64,000 nucleotides of DNA from the NCBI GenBank assembly GCA_036850905.1, contig CM072094.1, positions 44,272,482 to 44,336,481 on the forward strand, given 5' to 3'. A program made the translations under genes and the position numbers. Source of the DNA: Luffa acutangula (lineage: Eukaryota; Streptophyta; Magnoliopsida; Cucurbitales; Cucurbitaceae). This document shows, one piece after another, positions 23,728 through 35,050 of this stretch (positions are counted from its first letter, which is position 1; every line of letters begins with the position of its first letter). The notes beneath the pieces are model-generated. The model was given only the letters and a program-made list of their open reading frames with translations. It searched no databases and had not been told where the DNA came from.

Positions 23728-24507
23728 TGTTGGGAATGACTAGCATATTTGCTTGAATATTTTTTGGCTTTTCCATGTTTCACTTTATGTTTGTCCCACA
23801 TGGAAAGATTTGGAGTTGGGAGGAGTATTTTTATACAATCACTCTTCCCTACTCTTGTAAAAGTGGTTAAGGGTGGTACTTAGACCACTTCCCACACGCG
23901 CGCGCCGCCGCCGTCCGTCGGACGGGCGGGTTCGGGTAAACCGCGCTTGCGCGTAATAAAGAAAGGGTTTTACTCTTTCTTTTTGCCAAAATATATTTCT
24001 TACTTATTCCCAATATCCAACGTATCAGAAGCTTCCACGTGTCACGGTTCGGTCCACGGTTCATGCCCAAACGTCCAGGTTCGGTCCACGGTTCAAGCCC
24101 AAACGTCCAGCTCGCAGCTTGCATGCCTCACGCCTCAGTTGACCGAGTTTTCAGCCTTTGACCGTGGAAATGTTGACCGATTTTTCAGCCGTTGACCGAG
24201 GAGTTCTGACTCCTCACAGATTGACACGTGGCAGCTGGGACTCCTTTTGAGGGATGATGGTTACGGTTTTGAGCCTATAAAAGGTGACCTTAAGCAAAGT
24301 GGAAGGTATCGAATTCATTTTCTTCCTTCCTACGTTTTCCTCTGATTCCAATCCTTCTCTCTCGAGTGCACGAACGAGGAGGGTGTTGTGTTAACCTTGG
24401 GGAGCAACCGGCATCAACGATTTAGCACCGTGGTCGTGCCGAAATTGCTTTCAAGGCAGTGGTCTTCACCACGACACAACAACTGTGTTGCTCAATTTCT
24501 ACGAACA
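23728..24507 (+). repeat. 5' LTR of the copia element (780 bp) with promoter features
   Basis: TGTTGGG...ACGAACA. It contains two 32-bp direct repeats from 24046 (ggttcggtccacggttca), four TTGACC W-box cores at 24139, 24158, 24173 and 24192, a TTGAC/CACGTG pair at 24221-24230 and a TATAAAA box at 24276-24282. A GC-rich alternating purine-pyrimidine stretch lies near 23896. A 28-bp segment after about 23938 is absent from the 3' LTR. Confidence 0.95.
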
Positions 24508-24526
24508 AGTTGAAAGCAATTTGAAA

Positions 24527-27500
24527 ATGTCCATCAAAACCAAGAAGCATGTTCCGGATCTATCCAAACTAGAACCTCTGGATGGTTCTAACTATCGTCG
24601 CTGGTCTCAGAAGCTGCTCATCTTCTTCGAACAGCTAGAGGTCGACTACATCCTAACCACCAATTATGTGGAGAAATCAGAAGCACCGGTCGTAGACCTT
24701 GAAAAATCTAAAGAGGTTCAGCCTGATCCACACAGTTCTAAGGAAGTACAGACTGTCCCTCAAAAACCAAAGGCCAGTCATGATATTGATCCAGAAAAGT
24801 TCGAGAAAGACAACAAGGCAGTTCGGGGTTATCTTTTGAACCACATGAACGACTCGCTGTTTGACCTGTTCGTTGTTCAGAAGTCAGCTAAAGTTATCTG
24901 GGACACTCTGGAATCCAGATATGGTGGCGATGATGCAGGAAGGAAAAAGTACGTGGTCGGAAAGTGGATGCGGTTCCAAATAACGGACGACAAACCAGTG
25001 ATGGACCAGGTCCACGAGTACGAGAATCTAGTGGCAAACATTCTGACAGAAGGTATGAAGATGTGCGAGATTCTCCAGGCGAATGTCCTGCTCGAAAAAT
25101 TCCCTTCTTCATGGAGCGACTACCGCAATCATTTAAAGCACAAGAAGAAGGACCTGACGTTACAAGAATTGATCAGCCACATGCGAACTGAAGAAGCCAA
25201 CAGGCAAAAGGATAAGTTGGAATCTAAGTCTTTGAATTCAGTTAATGCTAACTTAGTTGAATCTTCTGCTGCATCTAAAGACAGGTTCAAAAGTAAAAAT
25301 AAAGACAAATCCTCGCAGAAGAAGAACCATCCGTTCAAGTCTCCTAGCGGGAAAATAGAGAAAGAGAAGTCCAAACTGATATGCTATGTCTGCGGCAAAC
25401 CTGGGCACAAATCCTATCAGTGCAACCAGAGGAAAGGGAAACCAGACCGGAGGCCTGATGGTGCACAAGCCAACGTGGTTGAAGCAGACGATATCATTGC
25501 TGCGGTGGTGGTGGAGGCTAATCTGGTGGAGAATAAGTCAGACTGGATTCTTGACACTGGTGCTTCGAGACACTTCTGCTCAAATCGAAGCTTGTTCCAC
25601 GAGTTCCATGACACTGTTGACGGCGAATGCGTATATATGGGGAACTCAACCACTGCTGGAGTACTTGGAAAAGGGAAGGTTCTCTTAAAACTTACTTCTG
25701 GGAAAACATTATCTTTGAATGATGTATTGTATGTTCCTTCATTGCGTAGGAATCTGGTATCTGGAAGTTTGTTGAACAGGGCAGGACTTAAGATTGTTTT
25801 TGAAGCTGACAAGGTTGTCATCACTAAAAATGGTAACTTTGTGGGTAAGGGATACTTAGCCGATGGTCTGTTTGTGTTAAACACTGTCTCTACTCTTGCC
25901 GAAATGAATGAAAGTACATCTCGTTCTGCCTATATTGTTGAATCTATTGATGTATGGCATGGTAGACTAGGTCATGTGAACATTGCATCTATTAAAAGGC
26001 TTAAAAAACTGCATCTTCTTAATGTATCAGAATCACCCAATGATAGTAGATGCTCAGTATGTGTAGAGGCAAAATTTGCTAAAAAACCGTTTAAGCCTGT
26101 TACAACTAGATGTACTGAATTACTTGAGTTAATTCACTCTGATCTAGCTGATTTCAAAAACACTACTAGCAAAGGTGGCAAAAAATATTATATATCTTTT
26201 GTTGATGATTTCTCTAGATACACGAAAATATATCTTCTGAAATCGAAAGATGAAGCTAGTAGCATGTTTAGGAAATACAAAGCAGAAGTAGAAAACCAAC
26301 TAGACAAAAAGATCAAAAGGTTAAGATCCGATAGGGGAGGTGAATACAGTGACAAGTCTCTCAAGGAATTTTGTGAGTTAAATGGTATTATCCATGAGAG
26401 TACTGCACCATATTCTCCTCAACAAAATGGCATAGCTGAACGTAAAAATAGATCATTAAAAGAAATGATGAATGCTATGTTAATAAGTTCTGGATTGCCT
26501 AACAGTATGTGGGGGGAAGCTGTGCTTTCTGCCTGTTTTGTTCTTAACAGAGTTCCTCACAAAAAGCTGGACAAGACACCATACGAGCTTTGGAAAGGAT
26601 ATTCACCGAACCTGAGCTATCTAAAGGTATGGGGGTGCTTAGCTAAAGTGGCATATCCGGTATTTAAGAAACCTACGGTAGGATCTAAAACCTTTGATTG
26701 TGTGTTTATTGGGTATGCTCATAATAGTGCTGCATATAGGTTCATGTGTTTAGATGATAATTCAATATGTGAATATAGAGATGCTGAATTTTTTGAACAC
26801 ATATTTCCTATGATTAAAAATGAGCCAGTTAATATCTCACGATCTAGTCAGGCGTCTGCTTGTCCTTCATCTACTGCTGATATTATGCATGAAACTGAAC
26901 CTAGGAGGAGTAAAAGAAAGAGAACTGAGAAAGATTTTGGATCGGATTTTTTAACTGTTTTTCTTGTTGAAAACTCAGATAAAATTGACGATCAATTTGC
27001 ATGCATGTATCTAATAGATGAAGATCCGAAAACCTACCAAGAGGCCTTAAAATTTGTAGATTCTAGTTTTTGGAAAGAGGCCATTAAAAGTGAACTGGAT
27101 TCTTTAATTATGAATCAAACGTGGAACTTGGTAGATTTACCCAAGGGAAGTAAGCCTATTAGGTGTAAGTGGATCTTTAAGAGGAAAGTTAGACCAGATG
27201 GGTCAATTGAAAAATTCAAAGCCAGATTAGTGGTTGTGGGTTATTCACAAAAACAAGGTATTGATTACTTTGATACTTATTCTCCTGTAACTAAAATAGC
27301 TACTATTAGATGTCTAGTTGCTCTTTCAGCTATTCGTGGGCTGTTAATACATCAGATGGATGTGAAAACAGCATTTCTCAATGGAGATTTAGAAGATGAG
27401 ATATATATGGCACAACCTGAGGGCTTTGTAGTTTCTGGTCAAGAAGACAAGGTATGTCAGCTTAAAAAATCTCTTTATGGTCTTAAACAAGCTCCCAAAC

Positions 27501-27796
27501 AATGGTATGAGAAATTTAATAATACCTTAGTAAACAATGAGTTTAGGGTAAATTCTTCTGACACATGTGTTTACTCGAAATTGTTTGGTGTTGATTATGT
27601 GATTATCTGCTTGTATGTAGATGATATGCTTATTTTCGGTACGAATTTAGAAGTAATAAATAATACCAAGTTGTTTTTATCCTCACACTTTGAGATGAAA
27701 GATTTAGGTGAGGCTGATGTGATACTTGGTGTTAAATTGAAGAAAACCGAAAATGGGTATTCTCTGAATCAACACACTATGTTGAAAAAATGCTAA
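24527..27796 (+). pseudogene. copia gag-pol, first part: Gag, protease, integrase, reverse transcriptase (frameshifted)
   Basis: It is 1089 codons from the ATG at 24527. The upstream in-frame stretch from 24485 lies partly in the LTR and lacks an ATG. Visible in order: Gag with a CX2CX4HX4C zinc knuckle (CYVCGKPGHKSYQC); aspartic protease motif DTGAS; GAG-pre-integrase HHCC region (HGRLGHVN ... CSVC); integrase core with D (HSDL), D (RSDRGGE) and E (NGIAERKNR); and reverse transcriptase with QMDVKTAFLNG and YVDD. The frame ends at a TAA at 27794-27796, where copia proteins normally run on into the RNase H region. A one-base loss near 27772 would explain this, as the missing part continues in another frame. 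Gag is visibly richer in G+C than pol. Confidence 0.9.
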
Positions 27797-28560
27797 AGAG
27801 ATTTGATTGTTTTGATGATATGGCTGCAAGAACACCTTATGATGCTAGTATGAAACTTAAGAAGAATAAAGGGGATAGTGTCTCTCAATCTGAATATGCA
27901 AAAATTATAGGTAGTGTGATGTATTTGATGAATTATACTAGACCTGATATTGCATATGCTGTGAGTAGATTGAGTAGGTATACACATAATCCTAATAAAG
28001 AACATTGGGTTGCACTTCGTCGTTTGTTGAGATACCTTAAAGGTACAATAGATTACTGTTTGCAATTTAATAAATTTCCTGCAGTGTTAGAAGGTTATTG
28101 TGATGCAAACTGGGTAACTGATAACGACGAAGTAAGTTCAACTAGCGGATATGTGTTCGTTTTTGGTGGAGGAGCTATATCATGGAAATCTGCAAAGCAA
28201 ACCTGCATTGCTCGATCCACCATGGAGTCTGAGTTTATAGCTCTTGAACTTGCAGGGCAAGAGCCGGAATGGTTAAGAAGTTTACTTCAAGACGTACCAC
28301 TGTGGGGGGCGTCAGTGCCAGTATCTTTGCACTGTGACTCACAAGCTGCCATAGGAATTGCCAAAAGTAGTGTATACAATGGCAAGAGAAGGCATATACG
28401 CCTGAGACATGGAGTTGTGAAACAATTATTGAAAGGGGGAGTTATCTCCTTGGAGTATGTGAGGTCTGAGAGGAATCTGGCAGATCCTCTCACCAAAGGC
28501 CTAACAAGGAGAGTAATCCTAGAGTCCTTAGGATGTATGGGACTTAAATTGTTGAAATAA
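27790..28560 (+). pseudogene. copia pol, second part: connection and RNase H domain in a shifted frame
   Basis: An open frame of 256 codons continues the family sequence directly after the break (TRPDIAYAVSRLSR, then RNase H: GYCDANW, STMESEFIAL, LHCDSQAAIG, ADPLTKGL). It stops at TAA 28558-28560, about 440 bases before the 3' LTR. It overlaps the upstream frame by 7 bases. Its own ATG is just an internal codon. The RNase H acidic residues are present, so the only visible damage in the whole coding region is the single frameshift. Confidence 0.9.
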
Positions 28561-29001
28561 ATCCATAGCCCTTTATTTGGGTGGTCCAAATATGGACTTG
28601 ATGGACAAAGTTTGGAAAGTCTTCATAGCTAAAGTTTGAGTGGTTTACTGCGGTAGACTTGATGAAGCATGACGTGATAGTGAAGGTGTGGCCGCCTTCT
28701 ATGAAAGAGTGTAAAGCATTCTCTTTCTAGAGCTCTCACGATAACCCAAGGTGCTAGTGCATGGCCTTAAATAGCACTTGTTCGACTGTTGTATCGCGGA
28801 ATCAAGAGAAAATATGAGGATACAAACGTGCTGTAGGGGTCTAAACCATGACTGCTGAAAGTTCAAAAGGTAACTTACTTTCACCACGCTGGTTATTGCC
28901 TTGCTTCACTACGCATTAATTCAAATCGAAAGATATTAATGCTTAAGTTGAATTTCCTCCTTTGCTTAGAGAAATATTGCTCACCGTCATTCGTGGGGGA
29001 T

Positions 29002-29753
29002 TGTTGGGAATGACTAGCATATTTGCTTGAATATTTTTTGGCTTTTCCATGTTTCACTTTATGTTTGTCCCACATGGAAAGATTTGGAGTTGGGAGGAGT
29101 ATTTTTATACAATCACTCTTCCCTACTCTTGTAAAAGTGGTTAAGGGTGGTACTTAGACTACTTCCCACACGCGCGCGCCGCCGCCGTCCGTCGGACGGG
29201 CGGGTTCGGGTAGTTTTACTCTTTCTTTTTGCCAAAATATATTTCTTACTTATTCCCAATATCCAACGTATCAGAAGCTTCCACGTGTCACGGTTCGGTC
29301 CACGGTTCATGCCCAAACGTCCAGGTTCGGTCCACGGTTCAAGCCCAAACGTCCAGCTCGCAGCTTGCATGCCTCACGCCTCAGTTGACCGAGTTTTCAG
29401 CCTTTGACCGTGGAAATGTTGACCGATTTTTCAGCCGTTGACCGAGGAGTTCTGACTCCTCACAGATTGACACGTGGCAGCTGGGACTCCTTTTGAGGGA
29501 TGATGGTTACGGTTTTGAGCCTATAAAAGGTGACCTTGAGCAAAGTGGAAGGTATCGAATTCATTTTCTTCCTTCCTACGTTTTCCTCTGATTCCAATCC
29601 TTCTCTCTCGAGTGCACGAACGAGGAGGGTGTTGTGTTAACCTTGGGGAGCAACCGGCATCAACGATTTAGCACCGTGGTCGTGCCGAAATTGCTTTCAA
29701 GGCAGTGGTCTTCACCACGACACAACAACTGTGTTGCTCAATTTCTACGAACA
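29002..29753 (+). repeat. 3' LTR of the copia element (752 bp)
   Basis: It is identical to the 5' LTR by eye except for one C/T difference near the 'ttagac(c/t)actt' site, one A/G near 'gacctt(a/g)agc', and the absence of a 28-bp GC-rich segment. The W-box array and TATA box are retained, so it could drive outward transcription into 29754 onward. Confidence 0.95.
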
Positions 29754-30370
29754 AAAATAACGTCGAGAGAGATACTCTTTGCCGACACCGACACTGAAGG
29801 TGTCAGCAGACATATCATTTATTTCGTCGACGTTGATGAATCTCGAGAGAGCCTTTTTTGCTCGACACCCTAAATAACGGCGTCGAGAGAGAGGATCATA
29901 TAGATGATACTTCACAAAAAGAGTAGACATAATTTAAGAAAATGAAGAGTAGTACAACGATATATGAGATACCCCAGTAGACGTAGAAGAAACCCAGCAG
30001 TCCAATGAAAATTGAAATTAAAGTAGAAGTCCGTAGACAAAAAGAAAAAGAGAGAGAATTGAATGCTACAATACAATACAGAAACACACATTGATATTGA
30101 TAATATCATAACATTACAACGACAGACGACACATGCATGCACAGTGAAAAAAGAAGAGAAAAGGGCAAAATTTAGATCAGATTCTCTGACTTGAATATCT
30201 ATCAAGCCAGCCCCAGCCGCATCTTGGACTACTGGATGGATGAACCAATTTTGCTGGATAACTCTACTTTCTGTTCGCCACTCGAAGCCAAATAAAAATG
30301 TATAGGCTTTCTTGGTTGTTAATTTGCGGCTGTAGCGATCGATAGCATCAAAATCTAACCTCTAAAAAAA
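29754..30370. other. Right flank of the copia insertion: CACTA-like repeats and an unassigned GC-richer segment
   Basis: 29758-29905 repeats cgtcgagagaga / ctcgacaccc motifs. About 30150-30370 is open on both strands for 40-80 codons. On the minus strand a T-rich tract and AG near 30362 look like a splice acceptor; on the plus strand a frame ends with SRILDYWMDEPILL... and a TAA at about 30293. Neither product is recognised. Confidence 0.3.
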
Positions 30371-31550
30371 AAAAATTTATTTATTGGTTTGGGTGCTGAG
30401 GGAGCGGTATTTTACTGTTGATAAAGAATGCAGGCGCTGTGAGGGTTACAGTACAGAATATTCATTCATACACCGCACTTGGATGTACGTGTACGCGTGT
30501 CATTACCCCATTCGACCTTCACCGTAGATTCTCCTACGTCAGGAACCGTACTCCTTTTCTATTTCCACGTCTTGCTTCTCTCTCTCAAAACCTTTTCATT
30601 TTCACCCTGCTTCTAATTATATTATGTAGTTGACTTCTTATTTCCATCGAATTCAAAAATTCAATCTAAATTTTATCCTTGGATTAATTTTCACCAACAG
30701 AGTGGAATCTAAAATCAAATAAATGTTATAATTGTTTTACACTACCTTTAATTTTACTAATTTACCTACTAATTTTAATAAATAAAACTAATTTAATTAT
30801 GCACAAAATTAAATTTGATTCATGTAATGAAGCGGTCTAAAGTAATTATTAAGAAAAAATTGCAATAATGATTCAAATTTAAAGTGCAATGGAATAAAAT
30901 TGAAAGTCATACAACTAATTAACCCAAGCTTAAGATTAAAATAGATATCTTCATTTTTTTTCCTCCCCTTATTAGCTAAATTGTATATTTTCCATCCATC
31001 TATTTTGAAAAAGGTTTTATTTTATTATTATTATTTTTTTAAAAGTCTTGTTTATGTCCTTGATGGTTAGATTAATCTCATTGTACTTTAAAGGAAAAAA
31101 AAATTGGTTTCTTCTTACATTTTCTTTAGGGTGTCCATTCAATTTGTTAAAGTTATTACATTATTTCATTTCAAACCCAACTTAACTTAATTTTTTTTTT
31201 TTTTATCGAAGTATGTTTTTCTTTAATACAATGATTTAAAGAGATCTTGATGTTACTTTATATGCTTCCATTTGAGGTGAAACATAACTTTTTGTCAAGC
31301 TCCTCGTTGACGCCCTAGTGCAAACAACATCTTATTAAGTTCATCTAATTATTCAAGAGCTTGCGAAAAAGATTGCAACTTGCAATGTCGTGTGGTGACT
31401 TTAAAACTTGCCTTGAAAGAATGGAATCAAAATGCTCACGGGCTTGCCTAACATGCATGCAACAGAATGATATGTTATATTTATGTATAAACTATAAACA
31501 CAAATTTAAAGATATATTAGATTATTTTGTCAAATCCAATATATATATAT
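30371..31550. other. AT-rich intergenic DNA; no gene seen
   Basis: The open frames 30418-30633 and 31361-31561 (plus) have no domain or supporting splice signals. A short TACGTGTACGCGTGT stretch near 30486 is the only notable motif. Confidence 0.4.
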
Positions 31551-31555
31551 TTTTT

Positions 31556-32301
31556 TGTTGATGGCAAAATCTGGACCGGAGAAACTTACCTGATATTAAG
31601 AGATGATCCAAGAACGCCTTAGTTCACTGTCCGGTTGAGTGATAGTGCCGTCAACGAACCCTAACTTGTTCTTCACTGTTAGGCCAATGATCATGGTGTT
31701 GCACCAGGAGGTGTAATTGGACTCGGTCAGAAGATCTGACTAACTATATATTCTAACACTCGACCTTCGCGTGCCACCAACGATAAATTTGTTTGAGAGG
31801 GGGGAAGACGTGGCTTGCAAGACAAGAAAACCTACACACCCGTGTAGTGCTTGCCACACCGCTTCCAATGCTTAAGTCAGAAAGCTGAAGGAGGAGAGCA
31901 AAAGAGCAAAGTAAGAGGAAAGAGTTCAGGGAATGAGTTTCAGGATTCCTTCTTCAGTGATGAAGAATGGTTTAAATACTTGTTCCTACTCTAGGATTTC
32001 TAGGCGTTCGGAGGCGATGCAAGACTGAACCAAGTGGAACCGAGGCGGCGACCAGGGGGACCAGGGACCGGACGGAGGCGAAAGGACTCTGCCCACGCGA
32101 GTGGGCCGAGTGGTTAGCCTCGGCCTCGATCCAAGGCCGAGGTCGAGCAAGGGTCAGGCCAAGGCCTGGTCCCTCCGACCTTGACCCGACCTTCTAGCCC
32201 TGTTTCGCCTCCGAAGTCAGTTTTCTAGTCCTGTTTTCGGGCTCGTGTCGAGTTGTCCTCGTCAGCTCCTTGTACATCGAAGTTGTCCAAAATTACCCCT
32301 A

Positions 32302-32305
<4 letters not shown>
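31556..32305 (+). mobile_element. Solo LTR, family A (copy 3, long form)
   Basis: TGTTGATGG ... CCCTAACA ends. It has about 155 extra bases (about 31595-31750) between the left end and the conserved 'cgaccttcgcgtgccacc' block that the shorter copies lack. The rest follows the family. The right side runs directly into a (TA)n tract, which hides the duplication. Confidence 0.75.

Positions 32306-32306
<1 letters not shown>

Positions 32307-32352
<46 letters not shown>
32307..32352. repeat. (TA)n microsatellite between two opposed solo LTRs
   Basis: About 46 bases of TA repeats lie immediately right of copy 3 and about 120 bases left of copy 4, which points the opposite way. Confidence 0.9.
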
Positions 32353-32355
<3 letters not shown>

Positions 32356-32470
32356 AGCATGAACATGCTAAATATGAATGAAAAATACAATAACTCATTA
32401 TATTGAAATTTGAAAAAATTATGTGGCATTCGATAACTATTCAATTTTTAGATAGGGTTAAAATCGTTTT

Positions 32471-32750
32471 TGTTATAGGCAATTTTGGACCACCCGATGT
32501 ACAAGGAGCTGACGAGAACAACTGAGAGAAATCGGGCTAGGAGATGGACCCGAACTCTCTACTCTCTTCTCTTGCTCTCTAGCCCCCTACTTCCGTTTTC
32601 TGACTTAAGCATTGGAGTCGGTGAGAATAGCACCACACCGGTGTGCAGGTTTTCCGTCTTGCAGGCCACGTCTTCCCCCGCTCTCAAATAAATTCACTGT
32701 CGATTATCACGTGGAACGAAGGTAATTTACCTAGCGAAATTTGATCCTGA
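32471..32750 (-). mobile_element. Solo LTR, family A (copy 4, internally deleted)
   Basis: It begins TGTTATAGGCAATTTTGGAC (complement of the family right end) and includes 'cttaagcattgga', 'caccacaccggtgtgcagg' and 'ggccacgtcttcccc'. The GC-rich middle is missing and the far end is diverged (about 32745-32750). Orientation is opposite to copy 3. Confidence 0.75.
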
Positions 32751-34560
32751 ATAGTTTTATTATTATTTTTATGAATATTTTCAAAATTAAAACAAAGTTT
32801 TAATTTGGAAAAAAAATGCGAAAACCATTCAAAATTATAAATTGAGACGAAATCAACCCAATTTATTTTAGTAGTTTATAATACATGAGTTGTTCACCCT
32901 TTTGGAAGCTTCTTTAGTAAGAAAGGGTTGGTAAAACTACTTCTATATATTAAATTAAATTGACTTGAATTAACTAAATTGAGAGAGAAGTTTGAAAATT
33001 TCTCTTTTTTCATACCTTATAAAATATATTACAAAAATTTTAATTAATATGTAGATTATCAATTTAAAACATTTCTAACCTTTTATTTGTTGGTTGAAGG
33101 TTGAAATATTTCTCTCCACATTTCTATATTATATTTTCTAAAAATAGTTATTTAAAATATGCATGATGATATTTTTTTTATGTTTTTCTTTTTTAGTCGA
33201 ACAAGTAAAGTGAGATAATCCGAATCTTTAACATTTTAATCAAGGATACCTGTCTCAATACGCTATGTTCAGATTATTTTTTTTAAATTGTTAATTACAA
33301 TAATATAAATGTGTGGTATAAATTTTAAATTCCTAAATAAGGTTGCTAATTAATGTCTTATCATTAAACTATGTTGACTGTGATATGTCTCAATCTAAAA
33401 ATGTCTATATAACCAAAATTTATTGTCTTGATATTTCATGTTAAGTATGCGTGTGTGATATATATATTGAGGAAATATTAAAGTATGTATAGACTATATA
33501 CATATATTTAATCTATGTAGTATATGGTATCGTTTTATTTCCTTTTTGGTCCACACGCTTCAACAGCTCATTTTAAAAACTTTTAATTGTGTTCTTAGTG
33601 AGTTGTTACCCAAAAACCTCTGTCAATTGATTTAGCATATCTACAACTTTAGGGGAGTCAACTTTTCTCTTTGTAAATATCAAGCATTCCCCTTTTCAAA
33701 TGACTATTTGAGAATATCACTTAAAATTTTAGATATATATATATTTTTTATTTAAAAACATTCGAAAAGTAAAATAGTAGCAAAATTTCAAGACTAAAGA
33801 TGATTCCCCCTTTAAACAAAATATAATATTAGAAAGTAATGTATACGTTTCTTTAATTTCAAAATTCAAAATTTAGCTAAAATTTGAAAACCATTTTGGA
33901 TTAAAAAAATGTTAGTAAATGAGCATGGCTTAAAAAAAAAAATAAAAAAAAAAAATCATGATATAGCTCTTGATTTTATAAAATTTAATTCAAAGCTCTC
34001 TTTTTATATATAAATTCAGAGTTCAAAACAATGTAATTTTTTTAGAGTATATAATAAATCGTCTAATACTTTTTTTTTCTTTTCTCTTAACGTGTAAAAA
34101 TAGTCCGACAAAAAAGATAAAGATAAAGATTAAAAAAAAAAAATCCATTTCATTAAGGAAGGAATTATCGAGTCAAACCGTATCCTACACTTTACATATC
34201 ATTCTTACCGAAGATGTTTTCCTTTTCCTTCACATTTAAAACGAAAATCCTTTTTTATTTTCAAAAAAAAAAAAAATGAAAATCCTAAAATTAATAACAA
34301 TAACGGCAATTAAAAAAGTGAAAAGACGAAAAAGCCCTCAGAGAGATTGCCCCGTTCCCGTCAAACCCTCATCCGTCCCCACGTTGTCGATCCCCCTCAC
34401 CCACCTGTATATTTCCCACCAAACCCGCGCCGTTCCCCACTCTAATTCCTGCACCCTCCCGCATCCAAACAAAACCCCTCACAGAAAAAAAAGGAAATTA
34501 ATTAATCTAATTATTATTAATGATCTTTTTTTCAGAAGTATTAATTAACCACCCGTCCGG
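32751..34560. other. AT-rich intergenic DNA upstream of the ORP gene
   Basis: No gene is seen. The segment 34320-34480 is richer in C (cctcatccgtccccacg...) and may belong to the promoter. The open frame 34276-34548 is judged a composition effect. Confidence 0.4.
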
Positions 34561-34816
34561 CGACGTCCATATTTAAACTGGGCTGCCCATAGAGTCGCGT
34601 CTTCGGCAGTCGCCGCGTGTCACCATCGTCAAAGCGGACGACACAGCTTCTTCCTCTCCGATTTGCCTCTTCTCCGACGCTTTAGATTTCTTTTCTTTTC
34701 TTTTCTTTTCGTTTCGTTTCGTTTTCCCCTTTGATCGAATTCTTTCCATTCTATAATTGAAATCCGTTGCCGCCGAGCTTCTCGCTCGCTTCGAGATTTC
34801 TTCTCTCTCTCCAGCC

Positions 34817-35008
34817 ATGGCCATCGGTTGTTTGCGGCTTCCGTATAAAGAGATGTATTAATCCAACCGCCTTCTTCCCATATTCTTCGTTTCAACAATT
34901 TGGATTGGATCAATGATTCCTCCGCCCGACTCCCACGACGACGTCACTTTCACTTCCGCCGCCATCTCCTTCTCGCCATCCTCATCCTCCGCAGATCCCT
35001 CTGTTTGA
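34817..35008 (+). promoter_or_regulatory. Leader of the ORP gene with two upstream ORFs
   Basis: uORF1 starts at 34817 in a strong context (gccATGG), 14 codons, stop at 34859-34861. uORF2 starts at 34913, 31 codons rich in Ser/Pro, stop at 35006-35008, only 42 bases before the main ATG at 35051. Upstream (34680-34735) is a (TTTTC)n pyrimidine tract typical of plant leaders. Confidence 0.6.
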
Positions 35009-35050
35009 TTGTATTTTTTTTTTATTTTGTCTTCTTCGTTTCAATTCCCT

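Larger units (their letters stand above)
23728..29753 (+). mobile_element. Ty1/copia LTR retrotransposon, nearly intact and very young
   Basis: Two LTRs (23728-24507 and 29002-29753) enclose a gag-pol region in copia order: gag, protease, integrase, reverse transcriptase, RNase H. The exact 5-bp duplication AAAAT is at 23723-23727 and 29754-29758. A purine run (gtggggga) precedes the right LTR. The LTRs differ by only two substitutions and one 28-bp indel by eye. No TGG-starting primer-binding site follows the left LTR; gag begins 20 bases after it. The coding region has one frameshift. It is inserted in a CACTA-like relic. Confidence 0.95.

Noticed and set aside
35009..35050. Upstream in-frame ATG at 35009 as the ORP start
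   Set aside because: It adds a hydrophobic Phe-rich stretch from a T run. The family begins at the MHSFCC-type start at 35051.
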